Assembly: GCF_022267315.1 (NCBI RefSeq)
Contig: NZ_JAIKLE010000001.1
Coordinates: forward strand, 310,001 to 374,000
DNA from: Maribellus maritimus
GTDB lineage: Bacteria; Bacteroidota; Bacteroidia; Bacteroidales; Prolixibacteraceae
Direction: 5' to 3'
DNA length: 64,000 nt
Part shown: positions 51,820-63,645 of the stretch, piece by piece
Position numbering within the stretch: position 1 is the stretch's first letter
Layout of the letters: each line of letters starts with the position of its first letter
The notes under the pieces: model-generated
Databases searched by the model: none
Told to the model about the DNA's origin: nothing
What the model saw: the letters and a program-made list of their open reading frames with translations, nothing else
Translations under genes and position numbers: made by a program

Positions 51820-54471
51820 TTATCCCACAACAACATTTATAATTTTCCTGGGAACAAAAATAAATTTCCTTACTGTTTTACCTTCCAGCCATTTTTGTGC
51901 TTTTTCATCGGCCAACACAGCTCTTTCTATTTCGTCTTTTGGCATATCCAAAGCAATTTCAATTTTAAATCGCATTTTCCCGTTAAACGAAACGGGGTAT
52001 TCAAAACTATCTTCTTTTAACAAACTTTCATCAACAGCCGGCCAGCTTTCGTATGCCAATGTTTTGCTGTTCCCGTATTTCGACCAAAGCTCTTCGGCCA
52101 TGTGAGGGGCAAACGGTGCCAATATTTTTGCAAATGTTTCAGCCGTTTCTTTGTTTACTTTTCCTTTTTTGATAACCAGATTATTAAAAACCATCAATGC
52201 AGAAATTGCAGTGTTAAATTTCAGATGTTCCAAATCAAATTCAACTTTTTGAATTGTTTGATGCAGTAATTTGGCTACTTCTTTATCTTCTGTTCCTTCA
52301 ACAATATTCTCAGATTCTGCAAAAAAACGGTAAGCGCGACCCAAAAAATTAAACACCCCTTTCACGCCATTTTCGGCCCATGGTTTCCGTTCGTCAAGTG
52401 GGCCCATAAACATTTCATATAAACGTAACGAGTCGGCACCATACCGATCAATTACATCATCCGGGTTCACTACATTCTTTAACGATTTTGACATTTTAGC
52501 CACAATCTGCTTCAGTTCCTCCCTGGTTTCTGTGTGGAAATATTTACCTTCTTTTTCCTCCACCAAATCAGAAGAAACTTTTGCACCGGTGTTTGTTTCA
52601 TACGCAAATGCCAGAATCATCCCCTGGTTAAACAATTTCTGAAAGGGTTCATCGGTAGAAACAACTCCCAAATCAAACAATACTTTGTGCCAGAAACGCG
52701 CATACAGCAAGTGTAATACTGCATGTTCAGCACCGCCAATGTACAAATCAACCGGCATCCAGTACTGTTCTTTTTTTACATCAAAAATTGAATCTTCATT
52801 CAAAGGATCGATGTAACGCAAATAATACCAGCACGAACCTGCCCATTGGGGCATAGTGTTGGTTTCGCGTCGTCCTTTTCTGCCATTTTTGTCGGTAACC
52901 AAAAGCCAATCTTTAGCATTTGCCAGCGGAGACTCACCGGTTTCACTTGGTTTATATTCTTCAAGATCAGGCAATTCAAGTGGCAAATCTTCATCTTCTA
53001 CCAAAGTAACTTCTCCATCTTCCCAGTGAATTACCGGAAAAGGCTCACCCCAGTATCTTTGGCGGGAGAATAACCAGTCGCGCAATTTAAAATTCACGGT
53101 TGCTTTACCTAAATTTTTACGTTCGAGCCACTCCACCGTTTTTTGAATTCCGGTTACTTTGTTTAATCCGTTTATATCCAACCCGGTTTCTTTATTTGCT
53201 GAGTTGATGTATTCGCCATCTTCGGTCCAGCAAGCATCTCCTTTCAAAATCTCATCACGGTTCTCAACATCTTTCGGATCCAGGATGCAAACCACCGGGA
53301 TATCAAATTCTTTTGCAAACTCAAAGTCGCGTGTGTCGTGCGCGGGAACTGCCATAATTGCGCCGGTCCCGTATCCCATCAAAACATAGTCGGCTACCCA
53401 AATCGGTATTTTTTTGTTATTCACCGGATTAATGGCATAACGCCCGGTAAAAACCCCGGTCTTCTCTTTTGCCAAATCAGTACGATCCAAATCCGATTTT
53501 AATGCCGCAGCTTTTACATAAGTTTCAACTGCATCTTTTTTATCTGAAGTGGTAATTTCATTTACCCATTCATGTTCAGGTGCAATAACCATATATGTTG
53601 CACCAAACAAAGTATCGGGTCTGGTGGTGTAAACACGTAAATCTTTCTCTAAATCTTCAATTTCAAAATCTACCTCTGCACCGGTTGACTTTCCGATCCA
53701 GTTGCGTTGCATATCTTTTACACCTTCCGGCCAGTCAAGTTTCTCCAATCCGCTTAATAGTCTTTCCCCGTAATGAGGAATACGAAGCAACCATTGTTTC
53801 AAATTTTTACGAACCACCTGATTCCCGCACTTTTCATGCGAACCGTCGGTTAAAACCTCTTCGTTGGCACAAACCGTCTTGCACGAGTCGCACCACCAAA
53901 CCTGAGCATTGTCGTAATACGCCAGACGCTTTTCTCCGATATATTTTTTTACGGCCTCTTCGCCTTTTTCTTTAATTTCATCGGGTACAACCAGTTCCGA
54001 AACAGGACGACCTTTCTGCTGTTTTTCATCAAACCAGGTGTTATATAACTGTTTAAAAATCCACTGTGTCCATTTAAAATATTTTGGGTCGGTGGTATTT
54101 ATTTCGCGGTCCCAGTCATAGCTTAAACCAATTGATTTTATCTGGCGACGAAAATTATCACAATTTTTGTTCGTGGTTATTGCCGGATGTGTTCCGGTTT
54201 GAATGGCATATTGTTCAGCAGGCAAACCAAATGCATCATATCCCATCGGATGAAGCACATTAAAACCTCTCATCCTTTTATAGCGGCTTAAAATATCTGT
54301 GGCCGTGTAACCTTCCGGATGGCCAACATGTAAACCCGCACCCGACGGATATGGAAACATATCAAGGATATAGTATTTTGGTTTCGAAAAATCGTCGGGA
54401 GTTTTAAACGTTTTATTCTCCTCCCAATACTTTTGCCATTTGGGTTCTATTTCCGCGAAATTATATTCCAT
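51820..54471 (-). CDS. leuS: Leucyl-tRNA synthetase
   Basis: Class I aminoacyl-tRNA synthetase charging tRNA-Leu. ATG at 54471 ([17 protein letters not shown]) is the true start; the frame stays open 44 codons further but those lack family resemblance and the promoter lies within them. HIGH-type motif [16 protein letters not shown], the zinc-binding insert with CDSCKTVC, the CP1 editing region ([20 protein letters not shown] and [13 protein letters not shown]) and [14 protein letters not shown] are all present. Length 883 is normal. A TAnnTTTG element lies 38 bases upstream. Confidence 0.98.
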   Translation of the reverse strand: MEYNFAEIEPKWQKYWEENKTFKTPDDFSKPKYYILDMFPYPSGAGLHVGHPEGYTATDILSRYKRMRGFNVLHPMGYDAFGLPAEQYAIQTGTHPAITTNKNCDNFRRQIKSIGLSYDWDREINTTDPKYFKWTQWIFKQLYNTWFDEKQQKGRPVSELVVPDEIKEKGEEAVKKYIGEKRLAYYDNAQVWWCDSCKTVCANEEVLTDGSHEKCGNQVVRKNLKQWLLRIPHYGERLLSGLEKLDWPEGVKDMQRNWIGKSTGAEVDFEIEDLEKDLRVYTTRPDTLFGATYMVIAPEHEWVNEITTSDKKDAVETYVKAAALKSDLDRTDLAKEKTGVFTGRYAINPVNNKKIPIWVADYVLMGYGTGAIMAVPAHDTRDFEFAKEFDIPVVCILDPKDVENRDEILKGDACWTEDGEYINSANKETGLDINGLNKVTGIQKTVEWLERKNLGKATVNFKLRDWLFSRQRYWGEPFPVIHWEDGEVTLVEDEDLPLELPDLEEYKPSETGESPLANAKDWLLVTDKNGRKGRRETNTMPQWAGSCWYYLRYIDPLNEDSIFDVKKEQYWMPVDLYIGGAEHAVLHLLYARFWHKVLFDLGVVSTDEPFQKLFNQGMILAFAYETNTGAKVSSDLVEEKEGKYFHTETREELKQIVAKMSKSLKNVVNPDDVIDRYGADSLRLYEMFMGPLDERKPWAENGVKGVFNFLGRAYRFFAESENIVEGTEDKEVAKLLHQTIQKVEFDLEHLKFNTAISALMVFNNLVIKKGKVNKETAETFAKILAPFAPHMAEELWSKYGNSKTLAYESWPAVDESLLKEDSFEYPVSFNGKMRFKIEIALDMPKDEIERAVLADEKAQKWLEGKTVRKFIFVPRKIINVVVG

Positions 54472-54508
54472 TTTTTCTTTTTTGAATAAGATTCTGAACT
54501 TAAAGCCG

Positions 54509-54516
54509 CAAAGATA
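54509..54516 (-). promoter_or_regulatory. Bacteroidota -7 element (TATCTTTG), minus strand, for leuS
   Basis: Exact TAnnTTTG match 37 bases before the ATG at 54471, inside the upstream open frame, which supports that start. Confidence 0.6.
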
Positions 54517-56214
<1,698 letters not shown>

Positions 56215-56243
56215 TTCTTTACCTGACTTTCAATATAAATACA

Positions 56244-56276
56244 AAATCCGGTTTCACTTTTGAGACCGGATTTTTC
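56244..56276 (+). terminator. Terminator after gdhA
   Basis: AAATCCGGTTTC (56244-56255) pairs with GAGACCGGATTT (56262-56273) with one G-U pair and a 6-base loop, then T residues. Confidence 0.88.
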
Positions 56277-56673
56277 ATTTTTACTGACAAAAAAATTATC
56301 GATCCCATTTTATTTTTTAACCTCGGGTTGAAATACAGTCGCCAACAGATGAGAAAGCCTGAGAACTGTGAAGTGGCAATCGTTCATTTTTTGTCTGACA
56401 GTAAACAAATAAAATGTTTAGTAACTGGTGATTTCCCGATTAAACCATTCTTAACCGGTATTTTTATTTATACAGTTTATGAGATAGTGCTAAAAAATTT
56501 CTGTTCAACAAGCTTGGAAAATTGCTTGGTAGCTGACAACACATGATTCGATATATACATGGTAATCGACAGTCTACAATTTTAATAAACAGCCAGGGTG
56601 ATTCCGATCGCTTTGCGTTTTTTGCCCAATCAAGAACAACTGCGAGAAATATTACTGTAGCATGACAAAGAAG
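56277..56673. other. Intergenic region with no gene recognised
   Basis: About 400 bases between the two terminators. The only open frame worth noting (from 56328) starts with TTG, lacks a promoter element and resembles nothing known. Confidence 0.45.
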
Positions 56674-56699
56674 AAAGCCCGGCCACTCACCGGGCTTTT
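56674..56699. terminator. Terminator of the LVIVD/beta-barrel operon
   Basis: AAAGCCCGG (56674-56682) and CCGGGCTTT (56690-56698), 7-base loop, T tract on both strands. Ends the minus-strand gene at 56721. Confidence 0.85.
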
Positions 56700-56720
56700 A
56701 ACTTTGGTTAGCTTTAAGAT

Positions 56721-57998
56721 CTACTCTTCAGTAGCAACTGGAATAACACTAACCTGGGAGATGTTCTGGATATCTGAATAATCGTACTGATAGAATCCTC
56801 CGTCTCCTATCATAAACAAATATCCATTTACCGGGATAACATCGTATGTGTTGATATTTGGGAAACTCGCAATTTGATGGTCGTCGATGTGCTGTTTGTC
56901 TGTCACATCGTAAACTTTTAAACCGGCATCGCCGTCACAAACAAACAACGTCTGGTCGTCAATGCCTAAACCGTAAGGTCCGTGCAATGGGTAGGATTCG
57001 AGTAAGCTTATATCAGTATAATCGTCGGAAAGCTCTAATACATCGAGCCGGTTAACGTTGCTGCCACAAGCATTTCCTCCACGCAAAGTAACGTAGGCAT
57101 AACCATCTGCAACTACCACAGGATCGCAACTGGTTATATGCCAGAACTGGCCGATATAACTGGGAACAGTCGCCACTTCCAGACTGTAAATGAGCATACC
57201 ATCCCGGGTTCCGAAAAACATGTGTCCATCGGTGATGAACATGGTTTCAATATTCCAGCCCACATTCATATTACCTATGTCACTCGGACTTTCCGGACTA
57301 TTTACATCGAACATATATAACATTGAATTATCAACGGTGTAGAGATAATCATTATACAAACCAAAACGGGCCATTGAGCCTCCTACACCAAAAGCACTTC
57401 CGTTTGATGATCCGCCACCATTCGCTGCATCCATGGCATAAAACGCCTCATCTACACCGCGAAATACAGGATAATAATGGTATTCCATTTCCTGACGAAT
57501 TTCTTTAATTTCCCAGTCAATTACCACACCTTTTTCCTCATCCACTTTGGCCACACGATACTCCTCATCGTATGGAGGTGTTGTGTACGGAAAAATGTCT
57601 TCAACTCTGTTTACTTCCTGCGGATTGCTTATATCTGAAATATCAATGGCAACCAAATCAACATAACTGTCGGCATATAAAATGTTATTTTTTATGGCGA
57701 TGTCGACGTTACCCGGCACCTCGATAAAACCTATATTTTGTGGGTTAGTTGGATCCTGGTTGTCGATAATATGAATTCCTTTAAGCTCTTCGTTGATAAA
57801 AATATAGCCGTCTTTAAAGTAAATTTTACCGGGATTTATCAAATCACGTGATTCCGCCATTTTTACCGAGGTCCGCAATTCGTCCCAGCCCATATAAACC
57901 GGTGAATTAGCGGTAAAAACCTCGGTGTATTCATCCATACAGGAATTTATTCCTGCAAACAAAATTAGTAATGTGAATATATTTCTGATCGTCTTCAT
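56721..57998 (-). CDS. LVIVD-repeat beta-propeller lipoprotein
   Basis: A 425-residue lipoprotein (lipobox AGINSC). Repeats of about 40 residues carry the LVIVD-type core: LKGIHIIDNQDPTNPQNIG, VDLVAIDISDISNPQEVN, DAGLKVYDVTDKQHIDD, and others with DVNSPESPSDIG. This makes an extracytoplasmic propeller, probably on the cell surface. Function unknown. The next gene upstream on the minus strand ends 12 bases before its start, so both form one operon. Confidence 0.82.
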   Translation of the reverse strand: MKTIRNIFTLLILFAGINSCMDEYTEVFTANSPVYMGWDELRTSVKMAESRDLINPGKIYFKDGYIFINEELKGIHIIDNQDPTNPQNIGFIEVPGNVDIAIKNNILYADSYVDLVAIDISDISNPQEVNRVEDIFPYTTPPYDEEYRVAKVDEEKGVVIDWEIKEIRQEMEYHYYPVFRGVDEAFYAMDAANGGGSSNGSAFGVGGSMARFGLYNDYLYTVDNSMLYMFDVNSPESPSDIGNMNVGWNIETMFITDGHMFFGTRDGMLIYSLEVATVPSYIGQFWHITSCDPVVVADGYAYVTLRGGNACGSNVNRLDVLELSDDYTDISLLESYPLHGPYGLGIDDQTLFVCDGDAGLKVYDVTDKQHIDDHQIASFPNINTYDVIPVNGYLFMIGDGGFYQYDYSDIQNISQVSVIPVATEE

Positions 57999-58010
57999 GT
58001 TCGAATGATT

Positions 58011-58775
58011 TTAATTGAAAAGAATCCCGATTTTTATTACCAACCGGTTATAGTCTACATCGAGCCGGTAATCATCTTCTTCAGCTTTGTACTGCAGACG
58101 ATGGAACTGATATCCAACTGCGAACGACATCCCGATACCTGACGAAAACATATGTGTATACCCAACGCCCGGATGTATCAGAACTCCCCCTTTTGCATTC
58201 AGATTATCCTGGGCATAATAATACCCTGGCCAAATGCTGTTCCATGCAGGATAAACATCGTAATAAAACATACTCCCATCCTCCAAAGCAATTTGGTAAC
58301 CTCCTTTCAAAAAAACATAAGGTGAAGAAAAATTATCGTTGAGTTTATATTCCAGGTTTAAAAATACCGGCAGATAGGATTCATTAAAAAACTCGGCACC
58401 AAATCCCACACCTAAAGAAAACCTAGGCTCAAGCCGGTAGTTTACAGAACCCGTCAAACTAAAAGGGGCCGATTGACTGTTTTGTGAGTTACCGACCAGA
58501 AGCCCTGCTTCAATTCTGTAGAAAAGTGCTGATTCGCCTGAGAAATTTCTGTTAAAATTTAATTTTTTATTTCGGGTATCTATTATTGTATCTACTTCTG
58601 AGGCTTCAAATGTCCATAAGTTTCCCGCTGAAATGATATGGATTTTATCATCGGAGTATTGATATTTCCCTTTTAATACCGTTCCGTTTTTTAAATGAAT
58701 GTGTCCTTTTTCCAATTGTGAAAAAACCGGAAATGCAACAAAAATTGCAAAAAAGAAGAGCAACAATTTCTTCAT
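58011..58775 (-). CDS. Outer-membrane beta-barrel protein of unknown function
   Basis: A 254-residue protein with a signal peptide (FPVFSQ). A short N-terminal domain (KGHIHLKNGTVLKGKYQYS) precedes eight or so amphipathic strands (NYRLEPRFSLGVGFGAEFF, HPGVGYTHMFSSGIGMSFA) ending in an asparagine rather than the usual aromatic. Likely an outer-membrane barrel of the OmpW or OprD-like size class. Paired with the LVIVD-repeat lipoprotein, which could bind on its outer face. No promoter element identified. Confidence 0.72.
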   Translation of the reverse strand: MKKLLLFFFAIFVAFPVFSQLEKGHIHLKNGTVLKGKYQYSDDKIHIISAGNLWTFEASEVDTIIDTRNKKLNFNRNFSGESALFYRIEAGLLVGNSQNSQSAPFSLTGSVNYRLEPRFSLGVGFGAEFFNESYLPVFLNLEYKLNDNFSSPYVFLKGGYQIALEDGSMFYYDVYPAWNSIWPGYYYAQDNLNAKGGVLIHPGVGYTHMFSSGIGMSFAVGYQFHRLQYKAEEDDYRLDVDYNRLVIKIGILFN

Positions 58776-58993
58776 AAGCTTAATTATTAAACGGCTAAAT
58801 GAATTTTCTTTTCTGCCTTTCAGACAACAGGTTTGAAAATCATTTGTTTGTAATTTTGTAGAAGATGGGAAAGCAGATGCAAAAGGTTGCGTTAACCTAA
58901 AAACTTTTTAACATTTGGGTTCTTTTGCGGAAATACTATATAGAAAACCTATTTATTCTCAGTGCCGAAAATACGGTCAAATATAAAAAGGCA

Positions 58994-59719
58994 TTAAAAT
59001 ATTTCTTCTTCAATAATTTTTGTTGCCTGAACGAGGTCAGTTGCAGTATAAAAATGAATTTTATTTCTTCGGAATAGTCTTTTTAATGTTCTTCTTTGTT
59101 CAGGGAAAAGCTGCAAGAAAGAACGGCGGTCTAGAGAAACTTTATTCATCGAACCATCAGGAAAAATGATATAATAGTTTAACATATGCTTGTATTCTGA
59201 ATCCCGCATTCCTCCATGAATTTCATCTTTGTACAGCGACCTTTTTACAACCTCTGTCTTATGCCAAAGATAAAGCTTTACACTACCATCGTACAACACA
59301 TTCACATAGTGATAACCTTTAGGAATTCTATCAAAATTAACTTTTCGAAATAAACCATAAGTTCCATACCCCTGTTCCATTTCGAACTCGTGAATAATAG
59401 TTTTATCGAGTGAGATTACAGAGCCTACTCTCTCGTTATACATTATCATTTCATCGAGATAAGTATTCAATTTGACGTATACGTCTTCATAGATATCACC
59501 ATTTTCAAGCTCCAGCTTTGCATGACACCATTCTTCATTTAAATATACCGATCCAATATATTTCGGCCAGAAATAATATTGGTTACCGGTGAGTTTATAA
59601 TTTAATGTGTTCGATGCTGTGGTTAAAGGGTTTACAGAATTATAAAACTGCTGAGCAGAAACCGCTGCGACCATAAAAACGGCCAAAACCGACATTACTA
59701 TTTTACCCCGGACATTCAT
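58994..59719 (-). CDS. Exported protein of unknown function, last gene of the DUF4249 operon
   Basis: A 241-residue protein with a signal peptide (FMVAAVSAQ). The rest is beta-rich with a conserved-looking aromatic stretch (NQYYFWPKYIGSVYLNEEW) and a basic C-terminal portion (RTLKRLFRRNKIHFY). No family recognised. ATG at 59719 overlaps the stop of the preceding gene (ATGA), so it is co-translated with the MG2/plug-like gene and belongs to that operon. Confidence 0.65.
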   Translation of the reverse strand: MNVRGKIVMSVLAVFMVAAVSAQQFYNSVNPLTTASNTLNYKLTGNQYYFWPKYIGSVYLNEEWCHAKLELENGDIYEDVYVKLNTYLDEMIMYNERVGSVISLDKTIIHEFEMEQGYGTYGLFRKVNFDRIPKGYHYVNVLYDGSVKLYLWHKTEVVKRSLYKDEIHGGMRDSEYKHMLNYYIIFPDGSMNKVSLDRRSFLQLFPEQRRTLKRLFRRNKIHFYTATDLVQATKIIEEEIF

Positions 59720-61383
59720 TCAACTTTTATTATTTTTTGACTATATAATACTTTTTGGTCTTTCTGAATCAAAATCACGCGAATTATAGCATCTCCTTTT
59801 AAATCTGACGTTACAAAACGCAACTCTTTTTTACCGTTTAAAGAGTCAAATTTATTTCGGTACAATACCCTTCTAAAATTCGGAATGTGAGTATTGTCAA
59901 CATCATGGTTTTTAAAACTCCATGTTTTTTGCATTTGCAAGCAGGGATATTCAAAATGCCCTGTTGACTGATTTACGTCAACCCAGCTTAATGACCTGTT
60001 CTTTGTATAAATCGACAAGATTCCTGAAAATGACAAGTCGCCAAAAAACTTCTTTTCGTAAACCACATCTACCCGGGCAATATCGTCTGTGCCCATAGGT
60101 GCAAACACTTCGGGATCAAAAACGGGAATACCATCCAGTAATTTTAAAGGCTCTTCTTTAAAAACGGCATCTCCTCCCAGATTTAATAACCTGATTGTTG
60201 TCTCCCCCTTTCTTTCGCGATATTGCACACCGTGTAAAATTTCGCGGGATACATCCTGAAAATCAGGCAAATCGACAAACAAATCGGGATAAAATGTTTT
60301 AGTTGGCTCGCCATAAAACGGATGCCTAAACTGCCGCTGCATTGCGAAAGAGCGAGAAGATTCGATTTTATAACCGCTAAAAAGCTTCGTAAAATAGGAC
60401 GCTTTTATCACACTCTCGCCAAATACCAATTCTTCGTGGTTGAGCATCTTTTCTGAAACGACAAGTCTGTCCGCATCAATATAGTCCTCAAACAAATCAA
60501 TGGTACATGGCATTGAGTTTTTTGCTAGTGCCTGTAACACAATATCGGCTGTTCCAAAAGCATTCCGCAAATAGAAATAAAAAACACCGAATGAGTCCGA
60601 AACACAATAATCAAGATATGGAATTGAATCCGGAATACTAAGAATAACCACAGCATTGGGTACAGGTTGATTATCTTCCGCAGAATGCACTTTCCCTGAA
60701 ACTAAAATTCCGTTTTTCTCCACCACAGGAACGGGCAATTTTACTGCCGATTTATGAGCTGCCGGATACCAGGAAGTTGCAAAATCCACGTTAGAAGCCT
60801 CTTCCAATCCTGCTGTTACTATTACCTGAGAAGTATTGGCCAAAACATCTTGCAAAATATCCAAACTGACAACAACCTCCTCTCCTTTTTTATAATCTTC
60901 CTTTTCCGTTTCAATATGTACAGCAGTACTGTATTGATATTTTATTTCATTCTCCGGCAACGGAAAATCAAATGTAAACAGCTCTTCTTCAAACCGGTTG
61001 TAAACGGTAACAAACCTCTGGTTTACCTCTGATTCATAATTACTATTTTGTATTAGCGAAAACGCCCGAAGCGCATATATCCCGGAGGAAAGCGAATCAG
61101 GAACGGGAATATAACCTGTTCCCGTTCCATTATCGCAGAGTACTGATACTTTTGAAATGTGAGTATTCTCCATATTATCGAGCTGAACATGAACAACATT
61201 ACTCATTTCCTCCTGTTCACTGTTAAAAACACTGATACTAAACCAGATGGTATCACCTGAAACTGCCAAACTTCTGTCGGGAAACAAATAAATTTGTTCT
61301 TGAGCCTTTGTTGGTATAGTCAAAACAATCAGAAGCAAAATACTTGACAGATACAAACTAATATTTCCAAACTTTTCATTCAT
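59716..61383 (-). CDS. MG2-domain/plug-like exported protein of a DUF4249 operon
   Basis: A 555-residue protein; ATG at 61383 gives a signal peptide (IVLTIPTKAQ). The N-terminal DRSLAVSGDTIWFSISVFN is a macroglobulin MG2-like domain typical of Bacteroidota surface proteins with TonB plugs. A second beta domain (VSGKVHSAEDNQPVPNAVV, carboxypeptidase-regulatory-like) follows, then a plug-like segment (TIRLLNLGGDAVFKEEPLK, LLDGIPVFDPEVFAPM). The TonB barrel is absent. It overlaps the upstream DUF4249 gene by 8 bases and the downstream gene by 4. Likely part of an outer-membrane assembly with the TonB receptor. Confidence 0.72.
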   Translation of the reverse strand: MNEKFGNISLYLSSILLLIVLTIPTKAQEQIYLFPDRSLAVSGDTIWFSISVFNSEQEEMSNVVHVQLDNMENTHISKVSVLCDNGTGTGYIPVPDSLSSGIYALRAFSLIQNSNYESEVNQRFVTVYNRFEEELFTFDFPLPENEIKYQYSTAVHIETEKEDYKKGEEVVVSLDILQDVLANTSQVIVTAGLEEASNVDFATSWYPAAHKSAVKLPVPVVEKNGILVSGKVHSAEDNQPVPNAVVILSIPDSIPYLDYCVSDSFGVFYFYLRNAFGTADIVLQALAKNSMPCTIDLFEDYIDADRLVVSEKMLNHEELVFGESVIKASYFTKLFSGYKIESSRSFAMQRQFRHPFYGEPTKTFYPDLFVDLPDFQDVSREILHGVQYRERKGETTIRLLNLGGDAVFKEEPLKLLDGIPVFDPEVFAPMGTDDIARVDVVYEKKFFGDLSFSGILSIYTKNRSLSWVDVNQSTGHFEYPCLQMQKTWSFKNHDVDNTHIPNFRRVLYRNKFDSLNGKKELRFVTSDLKGDAIIRVILIQKDQKVLYSQKIIKVE

Positions 61384-62470
61384 TTGTTTTATTATTGAAA
61401 TTTGGAATCCAAAAATCGGGTTTCGTAATTTTACGATGACCTCTTTCAGGAATATCGTAGAAGAAGGGAATACTCTCAAGAGTTCTTACCGTATCCTTAA
61501 ATTTATTATAATCAAGAAAAAAACGCTTTTCACTAAAAGAAGAAATTTCAAAATTACCTAATACAACTTTTTCAGGATCAGTAACACACTGAATATTTCC
61601 TTTTGTCTGGGTGTAAACGGGATCAAAAATTTTTCCCTCAGCATCCAGCTGGCTGTTTAAATCGGAATAAAAATTATAGGCATCTTCACTTATTCCATAT
61701 TGGTAAACAATATAAATCCAGCCCGCAAACAGACCATCAAGTGGTTTATACTTGCTGTAATCTGACTCAAAAAAATCCAGTTCATGCATGGTAATATCTT
61801 TTTCAGTACTAAATTCCTGAGGCCCGGCAATATTATAGGTACCCTTTGGATAAAACGAAGACCAGTGGAAATCAGAAAATTCCTGAGGAAACAATGAAGG
61901 AAGCACTATTGAATCGAAATAAGTTATATACTGAACAATCTTCCTGGCATAAAAACGGTAATGATTCACTCCTCCCTTATGCTTCATATCTGCATAAATC
62001 TGCACGCCTCTCACTTCTGTGATTTTATCTGTTGAGTTCGAGGCGCCGACAACAACACTTTTTGTTATAAAATCAGTGTAAACAGAATCAATATGTGGAA
62101 GTTCGGGGACAGTTTGTAAGCCCGATTGATACCTTTCTCCGGCGTATTCAATATAAAGATAATACGAACCGTTTGCATCCAGTTGATAATTTAGTTTATA
62201 GGCTCCCGGAGCAGTTTCTTCACATTTCACCTGATTATTGTTTGCGTCTACCAGGTAAACCTGTGCGCCAGAAACAGACGGGTAAGAATTATCTTCTCTG
62301 TTAAAATTAATCGTTTTGTATAAATAAATGTCGTTTTCTGTTTGATTTGAAATTAAAACAGCTTCGACAACCAATAAATCATCTACCTCCTCCAAATCAG
62401 GCTTGTAAATTTCCTCACAAGCCACAATCGTAAAAAAGACCATTAGAATATATATAATTCGTTTTATCAT
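61376..62470 (-). CDS. DUF4249 lipoprotein (second of a tandem pair)
   Basis: A 364-residue lipoprotein (lipobox TIVAC, Cys18) of the DUF4249 family: the EEIYKPDLEEVDDLLVVEA opening, a beta-sandwich N-terminal part and the conserved DAYNFYSDLNSQLDAEGKIF motif near the C terminus. DUF4249 proteins normally sit beside a TonB receptor of the carboxypeptidase-plug type. Very similar to the copy immediately upstream at 62562, mainly in the first 60 residues and the C-terminal 100 residues, while the middle differs. Overlaps the MG2/plug gene by 8 bases. Confidence 0.85.
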   Translation of the reverse strand: MIKRIIYILMVFFTIVACEEIYKPDLEEVDDLLVVEAVLISNQTENDIYLYKTINFNREDNSYPSVSGAQVYLVDANNNQVKCEETAPGAYKLNYQLDANGSYYLYIEYAGERYQSGLQTVPELPHIDSVYTDFITKSVVVGASNSTDKITEVRGVQIYADMKHKGGVNHYRFYARKIVQYITYFDSIVLPSLFPQEFSDFHWSSFYPKGTYNIAGPQEFSTEKDITMHELDFFESDYSKYKPLDGLFAGWIYIVYQYGISEDAYNFYSDLNSQLDAEGKIFDPVYTQTKGNIQCVTDPEKVVLGNFEISSFSEKRFFLDYNKFKDTVRTLESIPFFYDIPERGHRKITKPDFWIPNFNNKTNE

Positions 62471-62561
62471 TTCAACATAAAATTCAGGGCAAAGCCAATT
62501 TTACAAGAAGCAAAACTTTCGATACGAATAAAGTGATATTTTCAGGTTGTTCACGCATGTT

Positions 62562-63644
62562 TTAACTATTCAAATATGGAACCCAAAATTCCGGCTTAAT
62601 TTTTTTCTGCTGTCCTCTTTCAGGGATATCATAAAAATCAGGAATTGTTTCAAAAGCAGTTACAGTATCTTTAAATTTACTGTAATCAATGAAAAAACGT
62701 CTTTCACTAAAAGATGAAATTTCAAAATTGCCAAGCACTACCTTTGTAGAATCTGAAATACACGAAATATTTCCTTTTGTCTGGGTATACACTGGATCGA
62801 AAATCTTACCCTCAGCATCCAACTGGCTGTTTAAATCAGAATAAAAATTATACGTGTCTTCATTTATTCCATATTGATAAAGAATATATATCCAGCCAGA
62901 AAAAAGCAAACTGTCGTCTATATATTTATTATAATTGGATTCGAAAAAATCCAGTTCATGCTTTATGATACTTTTTTCTGAACTGTATTCCCGTGGACCG
63001 GCAATATTAAAAATTCCGGTAGGATAATAAGACATCCAACGGTACTCGGCAAATACATCAGGTATTGGAGACATTCCTGTTATTTCTTCAAAAAAATCGA
63101 TATGCTGAAGTATTTTACGGGCATAAAAACGATAATGATTCAGGCCGCCTTTATAGTCTATATCTGTATATACCTGAATTCCTTCCACCGTTGAAATTTT
63201 GTCTGTTGAATTTGAAACCCCGGAAACAAATGTTTTTGTTGTAAAATCAGTATACATTGAATCTATTTCCGGAAGTTCGGGAACCGCTTGCACCTTCGAC
63301 TGGTATTTCTCCCTCGCATATTCAATATAAAGATAATATGAACCATTTGCTTCCAACTGATAAACTAATTTATAGGTTCCGGGGGCAGTTTCTTCACATT
63401 GAATGCGATTGTTGTTTTCGTCAACCACATAAACCTGCGCGTCGGAAACAACAGGATAACTATTATCCCAGTTATTGAAATTAACTGTTTTATATAAAAA
63501 TATTTCGTTTTCTGTTTGATTTGAAACTAAAACAGCTTCTACAACCAATAAATCATCTACCTCTTCAAGCACCGGCCTGTAAATTTCCTCGCAAGCCACA
63601 ATTGACAGAATTAATAAGATGATATATATAAGTTGCTTCACCAT
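62562..63644 (-). CDS. DUF4249 lipoprotein (first of a tandem pair)
   Basis: A 360-residue lipoprotein (lipobox LSIVAC), opening EEIYRPVLEEVDDLLVVEA, with the same layout as its neighbour at 61376, including DTYNFYSDLNSQLDAEGKIF. Divergence is concentrated in the central region around residues 180-240 (for example FFEEITGMSPIPDVFAEYR in place of YFDSIVLPSLFPQEFSDFH). Starts 1 base after the stop of the TonB receptor gene, so cotranscribed. The 91-base gap to the next copy holds no promoter motif. Confidence 0.86.
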   Translation of the reverse strand: MVKQLIYIILLILSIVACEEIYRPVLEEVDDLLVVEAVLVSNQTENEIFLYKTVNFNNWDNSYPVVSDAQVYVVDENNNRIQCEETAPGTYKLVYQLEANGSYYLYIEYAREKYQSKVQAVPELPEIDSMYTDFTTKTFVSGVSNSTDKISTVEGIQVYTDIDYKGGLNHYRFYARKILQHIDFFEEITGMSPIPDVFAEYRWMSYYPTGIFNIAGPREYSSEKSIIKHELDFFESNYNKYIDDSLLFSGWIYILYQYGINEDTYNFYSDLNSQLDAEGKIFDPVYTQTKGNISCISDSTKVVLGNFEISSFSERRFFIDYSKFKDTVTAFETIPDFYDIPERGQQKKIKPEFWVPYLNS

Positions 63645-63645
63645 G

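Noticed and set aside
56328-56546. TTG-started 72-residue frame after gdhA
   Set aside because: No promoter element, unusual start and no recognisable product between two terminators.
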